Source: Cupriavidus oxalaticus (lineage in GTDB: Bacteria > Pseudomonadota > Gammaproteobacteria > Burkholderiales > Burkholderiaceae). Taken from it: a stretch of 64,000 nt of DNA. Within the stretch, counting starts at the first letter, position 1, and each line of letters starts with the position of its first letter. The stretch spans positions 372,001 to 436,000 of the forward strand of contig NZ_CP038636.1 of the NCBI RefSeq assembly GCF_004768545.1. The letters run 5' to 3'. This document shows positions 36,557-46,259 of this stretch, one piece after another. Under the pieces are notes generated by a model, which was not told where the DNA came from, searched no databases, and saw nothing but the letters and a program-made list of their open reading frames with translations. The position numbers were made by a program, and so were the translations under genes.

Positions 36557-39301
36557 ATGAGAAAGTCAAATGCGGAAGGGGTTCAGGTTTCCTGGCATAG
36601 CATTTCCATAGCGACCGCCCTCAACAAACTGGAGACATCCACCACAGGCTTAAGTCAAACCGAAGCGCAGGCGCGACTGAAGGATTTCGGGGTCAACCGC
36701 TTGCCAGAAACATCGCGTCGCAGCGCATCTGCTCGCTTCCTGCTCCAATTTCATAATGTCCTGATCTATGTACTGATTGGCTCTGCTGCGATAACGGCTT
36801 TCTTGGGGCACTGGATTGATACCGGAGTGATTTTGGCGGTTGTCATTGCGAACGCCGCGATCGGCTTCATTCAGGAAGGCAAGGCGGAAAAAGCCATGGA
36901 TGCTATTCGCCATATGCTGGCACCGAGAGCGAATGTGATTCGCGGAGGCGAGCGCGTCAGCGTTGAAGGTGATAACCTCGTCCCCGGCGACATCGTGCTG
37001 ATAGAAGCGGGCGACAAAGTCGCTGCCGATCTGCGTCTTATCACCGCGCACGTTCTGTTAGCGCAGGAGGCGATTCTCACCGGAGAATCCGTGCCTGTTG
37101 TAAAACGAAGCGAGGCTGTCCTGGCCGACGCGCCACTTGGGGATCGCGCTTGCATGGCGTTTTCCGGCACCCTGATCGTCAGCGGCCAGGGCAAAGGCGT
37201 TGTCGTAGCGACCGGAGCTCGAACCGAAATCGGGCATATCAGTAACCTCCTTTCCGAGGTTGAAACCCTCACCACCCCCTTGGTCAAGCAGATGGGTGCC
37301 TTTGCAAAATGGCTGACTATTTGCATTCTGCTGATTGCTGCATTGCTGATTACATATGGTTATTTCGTAGGTCATCACGAATTCAGCGAAGTGTTCATGG
37401 CGGTAGTAGCATTGGCGGTGGCTGCAATCCCGGAGGGTCTACCCGCAGTGCTGACCATCACGCTCGCTGTTGGGGTGCAAGCGATGGCCCGGTGCAATGC
37501 CATCGTGCGTCGCTTGCCTGCCATTGAGACGCTTGGCTCAGTATCTGTCATATGCACTGATAAGACCGGTACGTTGACCCGGAATGAGATGATGGTGGCT
37601 TCCGTACTGACCCATCAACATCGCTTTGCGCTGGACGGCGATGGCTATTCCCCAGAAGGCGAACTCAGGCTTGAAGAAGTGCGGGTGTCCCCGCTTGAGC
37701 ATCAGGTGCTTGAGGAACTCGCCCGTGCTGCCGTGCTGTGTAACGACGCGGCACTCCATCAGAAAGATGGAATTTGGCATGTGGAGGGCGACCCGATGGA
37801 GGGGGCGTTGCTGGCCTTTTCCGGAAAAATGGACGTAGATGCGCGTAACCAGCAAGGGGCGTGGGCGCGAACCGACGCGATCCCCTTCGATGCAAAACAC
37901 CGATTCATGGCAACACTCAACCATGATCACGATCGCCACGCCTTCGTATTTGTCAAAGGTGCGCCCGAGAGGATACTGGCTATGTGCCAGAACCAGCGCG
38001 GACCGGACGGAACAATCGAGCCACTCGACGCCGATTACTGGAATGAAAACGCAGAGCTCATTGCGACGCAAGGGCAGCGCGTACTGGCCTTTGCTTTGCG
38101 GTCAGTAGCCCCGACGCAAACCGTGCTGGAACATGCCGATGTAGAAGGCAAGCTGACCATGCTCGGCATGGTGGGAATGATGGATCCACCGCGCGCCGAA
38201 GCCGTTACCGCGGTCTCGGAATGCCATGCAGCAGGTATCCGCGTCAAGATGATCACGGGAGACCATGCCAAAACCGCCGCCGCGATCGGTAAGCAGATCG
38301 GGCTGCAAAACCCGCATACCGTGCTGACAGGGGTTGATTTGGGCGCGATGGACGATGCCGCGCTGCGGCAAGTGGCGTTGAGTTGCGACATCTTTGCCCG
38401 CACCAGTCCGGAGGACAAGTTGCGGCTGGTGATGGCGCTGCAATCCCATGACATGACAGTAGCCATGACCGGCGATGGCGTAAACGATGCGCCCGCTTTG
38501 AAACGAGCCGATGCGGGGATCGCCATGGGGAAGAAAGGTTCGGAGGTCGCCAAGGAATCTGCCGAATTGGTATTGGCGGACGACAATTTTGCCTCCATCG
38601 TCGCCGCTGTACGCGAAGGCCGTACCGTATACGACAACATCAAGAAGGTTATTAGTTGGACCTTACCTACCAATGCCGGTGAAGCCATGACGATTGTGGT
38701 AGCGCTGCTTTTCGGTTTGACGCTACCCATCACGCCCGTCCAGATACTCTGGATCAATCTGATCACGGCCATCACGCTGGGCATTGCATTGGCTTTTGAG
38801 CCGACGGAAGAAGCTACCATGCGCCGCGCGCCTCGATCGCGCGCGGAGCCTCTGTTGAGTGGTGTACTGGTATGGCATATCGTGCTGGTTTCTGTGCTGT
38901 TCCTTTGCGGTGTCTACGGTGTTTTCTCATACGCGTTGGACCAAGGCCACTCCTTGGAACTGGCACGTACGCTGGCCGTGAATACGCTAGTCGTGATGGA
39001 GATTTTCCACTTGTTCTTCATCCGCAATTTCTACAGCACGTCTTTAACATGGAAAGCCGTGCGCGGCACAAAGGTGGTATGGGCGGTGGTTGCTGCCATC
39101 ACGGCGGCACAATTTGCCATTACCTACATGCCTGCGTTGCAAGACGTGTTCGCCACTGAATCTGTGCCGTTTTGGGACGGCGTGCTGGTGATCGGTATAG
39201 GCATCGCACTATTCGCTATAGTGGAAACAGAGAAACAGATTCGACTTCACCTACGGCCGGTCAACCTGCATGGGACGGGTCAGGCAAGGGGCGTGGATTG
39301 A
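36557..39301 (+). CDS. P-type cation-transporting ATPase (P2A, Ca2+/Mn2+-like)
   Basis: The 914-residue product has an N-terminal cation-ATPase domain, TGES at 175-178 (actuator), PEGLP at 292-296 in membrane helix 4, the phosphorylated Asp in DKTGT (335-339), KGAPERIL (nucleotide domain) and MTGDGVNDAPALKRADAGIAMG. The C-terminal domain has six helices. The PEGLP motif and NAGE helix 5 are typical of SERCA/PMR1-like pumps that export Ca2+ or Mn2+, so metal specificity is likely but not proven. It joins an island of Na+ and K+ transporters. Confidence 0.92.
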   Translation: MRKSNAEGVQVSWHSISIATALNKLETSTTGLSQTEAQARLKDFGVNRLPETSRRSASARFLLQFHNVLIYVLIGSAAITAFLGHWIDTGVILAVVIANAAIGFIQEGKAEKAMDAIRHMLAPRANVIRGGERVSVEGDNLVPGDIVLIEAGDKVAADLRLITAHVLLAQEAILTGESVPVVKRSEAVLADAPLGDRACMAFSGTLIVSGQGKGVVVATGARTEIGHISNLLSEVETLTTPLVKQMGAFAKWLTICILLIAALLITYGYFVGHHEFSEVFMAVVALAVAAIPEGLPAVLTITLAVGVQAMARCNAIVRRLPAIETLGSVSVICTDKTGTLTRNEMMVASVLTHQHRFALDGDGYSPEGELRLEEVRVSPLEHQVLEELARAAVLCNDAALHQKDGIWHVEGDPMEGALLAFSGKMDVDARNQQGAWARTDAIPFDAKHRFMATLNHDHDRHAFVFVKGAPERILAMCQNQRGPDGTIEPLDADYWNENAELIATQGQRVLAFALRSVAPTQTVLEHADVEGKLTMLGMVGMMDPPRAEAVTAVSECHAAGIRVKMITGDHAKTAAAIGKQIGLQNPHTVLTGVDLGAMDDAALRQVALSCDIFARTSPEDKLRLVMALQSHDMTVAMTGDGVNDAPALKRADAGIAMGKKGSEVAKESAELVLADDNFASIVAAVREGRTVYDNIKKVISWTLPTNAGEAMTIVVALLFGLTLPITPVQILWINLITAITLGIALAFEPTEEATMRRAPRSRAEPLLSGVLVWHIVLVSVLFLCGVYGVFSYALDQGHSLELARTLAVNTLVVMEIFHLFFIRNFYSTSLTWKAVRGTKVVWAVVAAITAAQFAITYMPALQDVFATESVPFWDGVLVIGIGIALFAIVETEKQIRLHLRPVNLHGTGQARGVD

Positions 39302-39376
39302 ACCATGACCCGTCTCCGAATTCGGCCTTCTTCTACCCGCTTACGGTCGAAGCCGTAGTCTGGCACCCATGCGCAG

Positions 39377-40075
39377 CTATCGCTTTTCTGCGCTGCCCGC
39401 GAAGTGTTCGATTTTTTTTGTCGGTCCCGAGACGACCAGCAAGTCTCCCGGCTGGATCAGGGTGGTGGCTGTCGCGTGCTCAAACTCTTCGTTGGCACGC
39501 TTGATGCCAACCACCGTGACGCCGAAATGCTCACGTACCCTGGACACCAACAGCGTCTTGTTGTGGGTTGACGCCGGCGCATGGATCCTGGCGATGGCAA
39601 AGCCATCGTCGAATTCGATGAAATCGATCATTCGGCCGGTGATCAGATGCGCAACTCGCGCCCCCATGTCCGCTTCCGGATAGACGACGTGGTGCGCGCC
39701 GATGCGTTGCGCGATCTGGCCATGTTCAGCGGTAAACGCCTTGACCCAGATATCCTTGATCTCAAGCTCGGTCAGCGTCATCAAGGTCATCAGGCTGGAA
39801 GACATGTCTGTACCAATCCCGACAATGGCGTGTGAGAAATCGGCCACGCCGAGCTGGCGCATCACGTTCACATCGGTGGAGTCGGCCTGGACGGCGCAGG
39901 TCAACGCATTCGACCAGCGCTGCACAAGCTCGGCATCCTTGTCTATGCCCATGACATCGTGGCCCAGGCGGATGAGCGATTGCGCCACCGAGCTGCCAAA
40001 GCGGCCAAGCCCGATCACGACGACGCTGTCGCCTGCAGAGAAGGCGAACTGCTCGGTAAACAATCTAGCCAACAA
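39377..40075 (-). CDS. TrkA/KtrA-type potassium channel regulatory subunit
   Basis: The 232-residue product has an RCK N-terminal Rossmann domain (DSVVVIGLGRFGSSVAQSLIRLGHDVMGID) binding NAD(H) or ATP. A TrkA-C domain follows (VREHFGVTVVGIKR then IQPGDLLVVSG). It gates the membrane subunit encoded just upstream; the two genes overlap by 11 bp. A single RCK unit of this size fits the KtrA type rather than the double-unit E. coli TrkA. A T-rich stretch near 39412-39420 lies within its 3' end. Confidence 0.9.
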   Translation of the reverse strand: MLARLFTEQFAFSAGDSVVVIGLGRFGSSVAQSLIRLGHDVMGIDKDAELVQRWSNALTCAVQADSTDVNVMRQLGVADFSHAIVGIGTDMSSSLMTLMTLTELEIKDIWVKAFTAEHGQIAQRIGAHHVVYPEADMGARVAHLITGRMIDFIEFDDGFAIARIHAPASTHNKTLLVSRVREHFGVTVVGIKRANEEFEHATATTLIQPGDLLVVSGPTKKIEHFAGSAEKR

Positions 40076-41393
40076 TTGGGTGCTCCTCCGGGTAACGGTA
40101 TGGTGTGCGATGTTCGCCCAGCGCCAGGGATACCGCGAGCGTAATGGTGCCGACCCGGCCGGCGTACATGAGCGCTATCAGCGTAAGCTGGCCGGAAGCG
40201 GGAAGGTCGGCCGTGATACCAGTCGACAAGCCAACTGTACCGAAAGCTGAAATCACTTCGAAGATGACTTGATCGGTCGGCAACTCGGTAACGAACAGGA
40301 TGGTCAGCGTTCCCAGCGTAATCAAGGCGCTTCCCAACGCCAGCACGGTGATCGCCTGCCGCTGCGCCGAGCCGCTGACGCGCCGCCCGAATGCCTCGCT
40401 GTCGACGCGCCCGCGGATCTCGGCAATCACCAACAAGGCCAGGATGGCGACGGTGCCGACTTTGACGCCGCCGGCAGTACTGGCACTGCCTCCGCCGACG
40501 AACATCAGGAAGAAATGCAGCGCCAGGCTTTCATGAGTCAGCGCGCCGATGTCGATCGAGTTGAATCCGGCAGTACGGGCGGAGACAGAGGCAAACGCTG
40601 CGGACAGCAGCTTCCCGGCAGGCGGCATCGCGCCGAGCGTTTTTGGGTTATTCCATTCGAACAATAGCAGGCCAAGAATGCCCGTGACCAGCAGCACCGC
40701 CGTAACCGACAAGGTGAGCTTGCTATGCAGGGACCATCGACGCGGATCGGATGCCTTGTTCCGCAAGTCGTGCAGCACAGGAAACCCGATGCCGCCTACG
40801 ACGATCGCCGCCATCACCGGTCCCAGCATCCACAGGTCGGCCGCATAGCGCGTCAGGCTGTCTGCGTGGGTCGAGAAGCCAGCGTTGTTGAAGGCTGAGA
40901 TCGAATGAAACAAGCCATTCCATGCTGCCTCGGGCCAGGGAAGGGCGTACGTGAGATGCAGCCTCGAGGCTAGCCACATCGCGATGACCATCTCGAAGCT
41001 CAACGTCACCACCAGCACCAGCCTGGCCACGCCGGCGATGTCGCCCAGCCCGATCGCATGGGTTTCGACCTGGGCAATCAGCTTGGTCCGCAATCGCAGC
41101 GAGCGATTGACCATCAGGCCAAGCAGCGTAGACGCGGTCATCATGCCAAAGCCGCCAAGCTGGAATAGCACCATGATGACCGCCTGGCCGAAGCCGGACC
41201 AGTAAGTTCCTGTATCCACGACCACCAGGCCAGTCACGCAGACGGCCGAGACTGCGGTGAAGAATGCGGTCAGCCAGGGCGCGCTCCCGCCATCGACTCG
41301 GGACCAGGGCAACATCAGGAGCACGCTGCCTGCCACGATGGCCAGCAGGAAACCCAGGGCAACGGTCCGGGTTGGATGCAGAGATGGTCTCAT
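40065..41393 (-). CDS. TrkH/KtrB-type potassium transporter membrane subunit
   Basis: The 442-residue product has the repeated membrane-pore-membrane layout. Filter-like loops are TGLVVVDTGTYWSGFGQ, SAFNNAGFSTHADSL, RTAGFNSIDIG and GTVGLSTGIT; the Gly in each lines the K+ filter. It imports K+ (possibly with Na+) across the inner membrane, controlled by the RCK subunit. The 442-residue length and single-RCK partner point to the Ktr type. Confidence 0.9.
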   Translation of the reverse strand: MRPSLHPTRTVALGFLLAIVAGSVLLMLPWSRVDGGSAPWLTAFFTAVSAVCVTGLVVVDTGTYWSGFGQAVIMVLFQLGGFGMMTASTLLGLMVNRSLRLRTKLIAQVETHAIGLGDIAGVARLVLVVTLSFEMVIAMWLASRLHLTYALPWPEAAWNGLFHSISAFNNAGFSTHADSLTRYAADLWMLGPVMAAIVVGGIGFPVLHDLRNKASDPRRWSLHSKLTLSVTAVLLVTGILGLLLFEWNNPKTLGAMPPAGKLLSAAFASVSARTAGFNSIDIGALTHESLALHFFLMFVGGGSASTAGGVKVGTVAILALLVIAEIRGRVDSEAFGRRVSGSAQRQAITVLALGSALITLGTLTILFVTELPTDQVIFEVISAFGTVGLSTGITADLPASGQLTLIALMYAGRVGTITLAVSLALGEHRTPYRYPEEHPIVG

Positions 41394-41633
41394 TCCGGAA
41401 TTGTGTCCTGAAATGTGTCACAAATCCACGTTTCCGAACGGACCGCCCCGCGTCCGAGCGGGCCTACTCCCCGGATAGCTGCCCCCAGCAACCGGCCTGG
41501 CGCTCGTTGAGCAAAATTGGCTGGTCATAGAAGATGCCCCACCGATCGCGAACGTGAGTGTACATCCCGATTGAAGCAGTTTCCAACGACATCATGTCTG
41601 ACGAGGCCAGATCGGAACGCCCCCAATACTCAG
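41394..41633. other. Intergenic region upstream of the Ktr genes
   Basis: No convincing gene was seen. The sequence presumably contains the ktr operon promoter. An imperfect inverted repeat (TTGTG...CACAA near 41402-41424) was noted. Confidence 0.4.
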
Positions 41634-41876
41634 TGAGCGGGCGGCAGCGATCCGCCGGATCCATGCGGAGATGGCTGACTACGGGCTGACCATGGAGGAG
41701 CTGGCAGCGGCGGGGTGCTTCGATCGCCGCCCCCTCCGCCACCCCACCCGCGCCGCCGCCGGTGGTCTGCTACCGCAACGCCGCGCGGCAGAGTTGGGAC
41801 GGGCAGGTGACATGCCCGACTGGCTGCGGCGCGCGGTCAATGCGGGGCAGAGTAAGGAATGTTTTCGGGTTGGGTA
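41634..41876 (+). pseudogene. H-NS-family DNA-binding protein remnant with compensating frameshifts
   Basis: The frame reads ERAAAIRRIHAEMADYGLTMEELAAAG at its start and GDMPDWLRRAVNAGQSKECFRVG at its end, both typical of plasmid-type H-NS proteins. Between them the correct sequence (VVCYRNAARQSWDGQ, the DNA-binding core YRN...WDG) lies in another frame, so two compensating indels scramble the core. The N-terminal oligomerisation helix is missing. Confidence 0.7.
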
Positions 41877-42214
41877 ACGCCGCCAGCTATCGGGGCTTCA
41901 ATAGCCCCCAACTCTGCCAAACCTGCAATCGGCCCTCCGTCAGCCTGCGGCGGGACGCGCGAGCAAGTTTGATAGCCCCGCTGCCGCGCCGCTTCAATTC
42001 TTGAATTCGTGCGGCGCATCGTATATTTTCGAGGGGCATTCCAGTGGTTGCTGCCGCGCCGGCCGGTGCCTGTCACGATGATCGGATTCATGCAAGCCAC
42101 CACTCGATAACGCATGCCCGGAACAAGGGCTGTCAACCCCGTCCGCGCAGTGCGCCCGTGACCCTGCGCGGATGCTTATCGCTGCCCGCTCCTGCCCATC
42201 AGAAAAGAGCTGCC
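41877..42214. other. Intergenic region upstream of the AspT-like transporter
   Basis: No coding-like frame or known RNA was recognised. It separates the H-NS remnant from the transporter gene. Confidence 0.4.
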
Positions 42215-43807
42215 ATGGATGCAGTCCGGACATTGCTCGAAACCCAACCGCTGCTCACGCTGTTCCTCACGGTTGCACTGGGCTATGTCTTCGGCGAGAT
42301 CAATATCAAGGGCGTGTCGCTCGGTTCGGGCGCAGTGCTGTTCGTGGGGCTGGCGATCGGCGGGTTCGCGCCGAAGTCTGCGCCGCCTGCCATCCTTGGC
42401 ACCCTAGGGCTGCTGCTCTTTCTCTATGGCATTGGGATCCAGTACGGGGAGCAGTTTTTTAAGGGTCTGACCAGCCCCGATGGCATCAAGGCCAACGCCG
42501 CTGCGGTCCTTGGCGTGGTTGGCTCCGGACTGGTCGCGGTTGCGTTGGTGCCGCTGGTCGGCGTGAAGCTAGACGAGTCGCTAGGCATGTTCGCCGGCGC
42601 GGGCACCAGCACGGCAAGCCTGCAGGCCGCGATGGCGGCAATGAAGAGCGACGGCGCCGCGGTGGGCTACAGCGTCGCATACCCGGTCGGCGTGGCAGGG
42701 CCGATCCTGTTTCTGTATGCCCTCACCGCGCTGCTCAAGCCGAATATCGTGCGGCCGCCGCCAAAGCTGATCGAGACCGCCGAGATTGTGCTGTCAAACG
42801 CGGCGTTTATCGGCGCGCGGCTGTCGGAGCTCGTAGCCTGCCTGCCGGACGGGGTGGCGATTGCCGCCGTGCGTCGCGCCCACCATAACCAGCCGTCCGC
42901 CGACGACATGGTCCTGCAGGCCAACGACGTGCTGCTCGCGACCGCCACCGACCCGGCCGTGCTGCGTGAAGCCACCTCGCTGTGCGGGGAACTGCAGCCG
43001 GGCCGCATGACGAGCCATCGCGAAGACCTGGACTATATGCGCGTGTTCGCCTCAAGCCGGCTCGTGGTCGGGCACAGGCTGCGCGATATCCGTTTTCCCG
43101 AAGGCATGGTCTGCTCGATCGCCCACGTGCGGCGCGGCGATGCCGACCTGATGCCCAGCGACGACCTCATCCTCGAGTTCGGTGACCGTGTCGGCCTGCT
43201 GGTCAATCGCGCCCACATGAAGCCGATTCGCGTGCTGTTCGGCGACTCCATCAAGGGCACCGCCGAGCTGAGCTTTATCTCGATCGGCATCGGCGCTGCC
43301 CTCGGGCTGCTGGTCGGGCTGATCCCGGTGCCGATTCCCGGCGTCGGCACGCTGGCGCTGGGGCTCGCCGCGCTGCTGCTGGTAGCCCTTGTGCTCGGCC
43401 AGGTGCGCCGTTTCGGGCCGTTCGTCTGGACCATGCCGCTGTCGGCCAACCTGGTCCTGCGCAACTTCGGGCTGACCATCTTCCTCGCCCAGGTGGGCAT
43501 TGCATCCGGGCCGAAGTTCTTCGCCACCATCGGCGTGACCGGGGTGTCCTTCCTGATCTATGGCGTGGTGATCCTGCTCGCCCTGCTGCTGATCACTGCG
43601 ATCTTCTGCCTCTGGGTCTTCAGGCTGCCGTTCGACCTGGCGGTGGGCGTGATCTGCGGTGCGACCGGCAATCCCGCCATCCTTGCCTTTGCCAACCGCG
43701 TCGCCCCCACCGACCGGCCCGACCTCGGCTACTCGATGATCTTCCCGTCTATGACCATCGTGAAAATCCTGTTCGTACAGGTCGCCGCCACACTGGCTGG
43801 CGGATAG
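42215..43807 (+). CDS. Aspartate:alanine exchanger-family (AspT/YidE-like) transporter
   Basis: From MDAVRTLLE the product is 530 residues. Two AspT-type membrane domains (residues ~1-170 and ~350-530) flank a cytoplasmic part with TrkA-C-like folds (ARLSELVACLPDGVAIAAVRR and VVGHRLRDIRFPEGMVCSIAHVRRG). The membrane halves contain the GAGTSTASLQAA and GATGNPAILAFANR blocks typical of this family. It probably exchanges carboxylates or amino acids at the inner membrane. It precedes a D-lactate-type dehydrogenase by 50 bp and may move its product. The frame opens to 42044, but ATG 42215 fits. Confidence 0.85.
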   Translation: MDAVRTLLETQPLLTLFLTVALGYVFGEINIKGVSLGSGAVLFVGLAIGGFAPKSAPPAILGTLGLLLFLYGIGIQYGEQFFKGLTSPDGIKANAAAVLGVVGSGLVAVALVPLVGVKLDESLGMFAGAGTSTASLQAAMAAMKSDGAAVGYSVAYPVGVAGPILFLYALTALLKPNIVRPPPKLIETAEIVLSNAAFIGARLSELVACLPDGVAIAAVRRAHHNQPSADDMVLQANDVLLATATDPAVLREATSLCGELQPGRMTSHREDLDYMRVFASSRLVVGHRLRDIRFPEGMVCSIAHVRRGDADLMPSDDLILEFGDRVGLLVNRAHMKPIRVLFGDSIKGTAELSFISIGIGAALGLLVGLIPVPIPGVGTLALGLAALLLVALVLGQVRRFGPFVWTMPLSANLVLRNFGLTIFLAQVGIASGPKFFATIGVTGVSFLIYGVVILLALLLITAIFCLWVFRLPFDLAVGVICGATGNPAILAFANRVAPTDRPDLGYSMIFPSMTIVKILFVQVAATLAGG

Positions 43808-43857
43808 TGGCGCAACCTGGGCGAAGCGCGCCATGCGATTCGCCGCGGAGACACATC

Positions 43858-44853
43858 ATGGAAATCGCCGTCTTCAGCGCAAAGTCCTACGATCGTCAAC
43901 ATCTCGACGCCGCGAATGCGGCGCAAGGCCATCGGCTCAAATACTTCGAAGTCCCCCTGGACAGTGAAACGGTGGGCCTCGCCGCCGGCCACGGCGCCGT
44001 CTGCATCTTCGTCAATGACCGGGCCGATGCGACTGTGCTGGAAGCGCTCGCGCGCGGCGGCACCAAGCTGGTCGCGCTGCGCTGCACCGGGTTCAACAAC
44101 GTCGACCTGAAAGCCGCGCAGGCGCTCGGCATCAAGGTAGTGCGCGTGGTCGACTACTCGCCAAATTCGGTCGCCGAGCATGCTGTGGCGCTGCTGTTGG
44201 CGGTCAACCGCAAGATCCACCGGGCCTACAACCGCACGCGGGATTTCAATTTCTCGCTCGAAGGCCTGATGGGCTTCGACCTGTACGGCAAGACCGTGGC
44301 CGTGATCGGCACCGGCAAGATCGGGCGCGTGTTTGCGAAAATCATGGTCGGCTTCGGCTGCAACGTGATCGGCTACGACAAGTACCCATCGCCGGAGTTC
44401 GAGGCCCTTGGCGGCCGCTACGCGGACGAGGGAGAAATCGGCGCAAGCGCGGACTGCATCTCGCTGCACTGCCCGCTCACGCCCGAGACCCATCACATCA
44501 TCAACGCCGAAACGCTGGCGCGCGCCAAGCGCGGCGCCCTGCTGATCAACACCAGCCGCGGCGGGCTGATCGACACGGAAGCAGTCATCGAAGCGCTCAG
44601 GAGCGGGCAACTCGGCGGGCTGGCGATCGACGTGTACGAGCAAGAGGCGGAGCTGTTCTTCCGCGACCTGTCCGGCACCATCGTCGACGACGCCGTCATG
44701 CAGCAGCTAATCACGTTTCCTAACGTGATCGTGACCGGGCACCAAGCCTTCCTCACGCGCGAGGCCGTGACGACCATTTGCGAAACAACCTTGCGCAGCG
44801 TGACGGAGTTCGAAAGCGGCAAGCCGCTCACGAACGAAGTCGGCCCCAGTTGA
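43858..44853 (+). CDS. D-2-hydroxyacid dehydrogenase, fermentative D-lactate dehydrogenase type
   Basis: The 331-residue product matches LdhA-type enzymes in length and motifs. These are VALRCTGFNNVDL, the NAD motif VAVIGTGKIGRVF, LHCPLTPETHHIINA, INTSRGGLIDTEAV (catalytic Arg region), YEQEAELFF and VTGHQAFLT with the catalytic His. It reduces pyruvate to D-lactate with NADH, useful when respiration is limited. This fits the stress and low-oxygen flavour of the island. It is probably co-transcribed with the AspT-like transporter. Confidence 0.88.
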   Translation: MEIAVFSAKSYDRQHLDAANAAQGHRLKYFEVPLDSETVGLAAGHGAVCIFVNDRADATVLEALARGGTKLVALRCTGFNNVDLKAAQALGIKVVRVVDYSPNSVAEHAVALLLAVNRKIHRAYNRTRDFNFSLEGLMGFDLYGKTVAVIGTGKIGRVFAKIMVGFGCNVIGYDKYPSPEFEALGGRYADEGEIGASADCISLHCPLTPETHHIINAETLARAKRGALLINTSRGGLIDTEAVIEALRSGQLGGLAIDVYEQEAELFFRDLSGTIVDDAVMQQLITFPNVIVTGHQAFLTREAVTTICETTLRSVTEFESGKPLTNEVGPS

Positions 44854-44924
44854 ACACGGCTGTCGGCCTCATGTCGCGCCCCGCTAGTGGCTTAAACCGC
44901 CCCCCGAAAAGCCCGCCGCCCAAT

Positions 44925-45330
44925 CCACGATCACGCCGACGCGGCGGCCATCTGCGAGGCGGTGACGCGGCCGAGCATGCGCTTTGTGCCGGTCAAGGAC
45001 GAGCACCAGCAAGCAACCCTGAGCTTGCATCGAACCCGACAGGGATTCGTAGAAGAGCGTACCGCTACTTACTACCGCCTGCGGGGGTTGCTGGCCAAAT
45101 TCGGTGTGGTATTGCCGCAGAAGCCGGAGCGACTGCGCAAGGAGATCGGCCCCCATCTGAAAGCCTTGCCCGGCTGGGCGAATCGATGCATCCAGGACCT
45201 GCTGAGCCATGCGGGCAGGCTGGAGGAGAAGCTGGACGAATATGATCAAGCTATCAGCGAGATTGCGCGTGAAGGCGAGCGCAGCAAGCGCCTGATGCAG
45301 CTGCGTGGGGTCGGGCCGACTAAGGCTATG
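44925..45330 (+). mobile_element. IS110-family transposase internal fragment
   Basis: The frame reads HADAAAICEAVTRPSMRFVPVKD, then EHQQATLSLHRTRQGFVEERTATYYRLRGLLAKFG, then LMQLRGVGPTKA. This is the region between the N-terminal DEDD half and the C-terminal Ser motif of IS110-type transposases. Both ends are missing, so it is dead. It lies just before the excalibur-domain gene, which sits in the same open frame by chance. Confidence 0.75.
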
Positions 45331-45447
45331 GGCTGTCAATTGCACATCAGTTCCTCCTGGAACCTTATCCGGGTAGGGCGGCAGATCGACTACGATGTTG
45401 TTGTGGCATGCTTGCAGTTGGATAAAAAAAGCAGGGTTGGGGTCAAC

Positions 45448-45738
45448 ATGTACAAGAGCTTGCTGCTAGTCGCGGCCGCCGCGGCCGTTTTCATCTACTA
45501 CAAAACTCACGCGCCGCTGGACAATGTGGGAGTCGCCGCCGAGCCACAGTCGATCGCGGTTTCGATTATTGCCCCAACGCCGGAACCAGTCTTCCGCTGC
45601 GAGGGCAAACAGCACTGTAGCCAGATGTCTTCCTGCGCGGAAGCCCGCTTCTACCTAAAGAACTGCCCAGCGGTAAAAATGGACGGCGATAGTGACGGTA
45701 TTCCATGTGAGACGCCGCCTCTCCAGTGCACGTTTTGA
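45448..45738 (+). CDS. Excalibur-domain small secreted or anchored protein
   Basis: From MYKSLLLVAAAAAVFIYY the product is 96 residues: a signal or anchor helix, a ~35-residue linker and a C-terminal excalibur domain. The domain has four Cys and the Ca2+-loop-like DGDSDGIPCE (CSQMSSCAEARFYLKNC precedes it). It is probably periplasmic. The open frame runs back through the IS110 fragment to 44962, but the ATG at 45448 gives the natural protein. The function of such domains is unclear; they often accompany nuclease domains, absent here. Confidence 0.75.
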   Translation: MYKSLLLVAAAAAVFIYYKTHAPLDNVGVAAEPQSIAVSIIAPTPEPVFRCEGKQHCSQMSSCAEARFYLKNCPAVKMDGDSDGIPCETPPLQCTF

Positions 45739-46259
45739 CATGCTAATGAGGTAGTTCGTGCGCTGCCATTTTCTACGAAGACGCGGGGCGGCAGGGGCCG
45801 GTTTGCGCAGCCCCGATCCGCCCCACTATGGAGGGGTGCTGGCAACTTGCCCCAGCGCTTAGCATCGCCCTCAAACAAGAAGAAGAGGGTCACAAGTGAA
45901 AGCAATCCTAGGGCTGGCATTCCTTTTCAATCAATGCGGGATCAAGATGCCGGCCACAGTTTTGCCTAGGTGCACAAACTGGAGCACCGCCCGACCGATC
46001 GGATGTTGAATTTTCTGCTATCGGACGGCGGGGATACCGTACGATTTGCGAGCTCGGCTTTGGTGACCGCGGTGGTCCACCTGGGCGGAAGCCGTGCCTG
46101 CCCACGATTCCGGCATGCCTGCCGCGCGGCAAATGGAGGCCCAGACGCCTTGCGCCGTGACGCCGGCGGAGGGGCGCTCTCGCGGTCACGGCTGGCGGAA
46201 GTCCGCACGGCGTGCGCCCCCTACAATTTGGAGCGCTGTTTTTCCGCGCCCGCACGGGA
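45739..46259. other. Intergenic region without a supported gene
   Basis: Several short frames exist, for example a GTG frame at 45896-46009 (VKAILGLAFLFNQCGI) and one at 45970-46263. None has a family motif or consistent codon bias. I see nothing firm. Confidence 0.4.

Noticed and set aside
41402..41424. TTGTG...CACAA near the ktr promoter, considered as a CRP site
   Set aside because: The spacing between half sites is far from the N6 of CRP consensus.
45896..46009. 37-residue GTG frame with a hydrophobic start (VKAILGLAFLFNQCGI)
   Set aside because: Too short, weak ribosome site and no homologue recognised; not distinguishable from chance.
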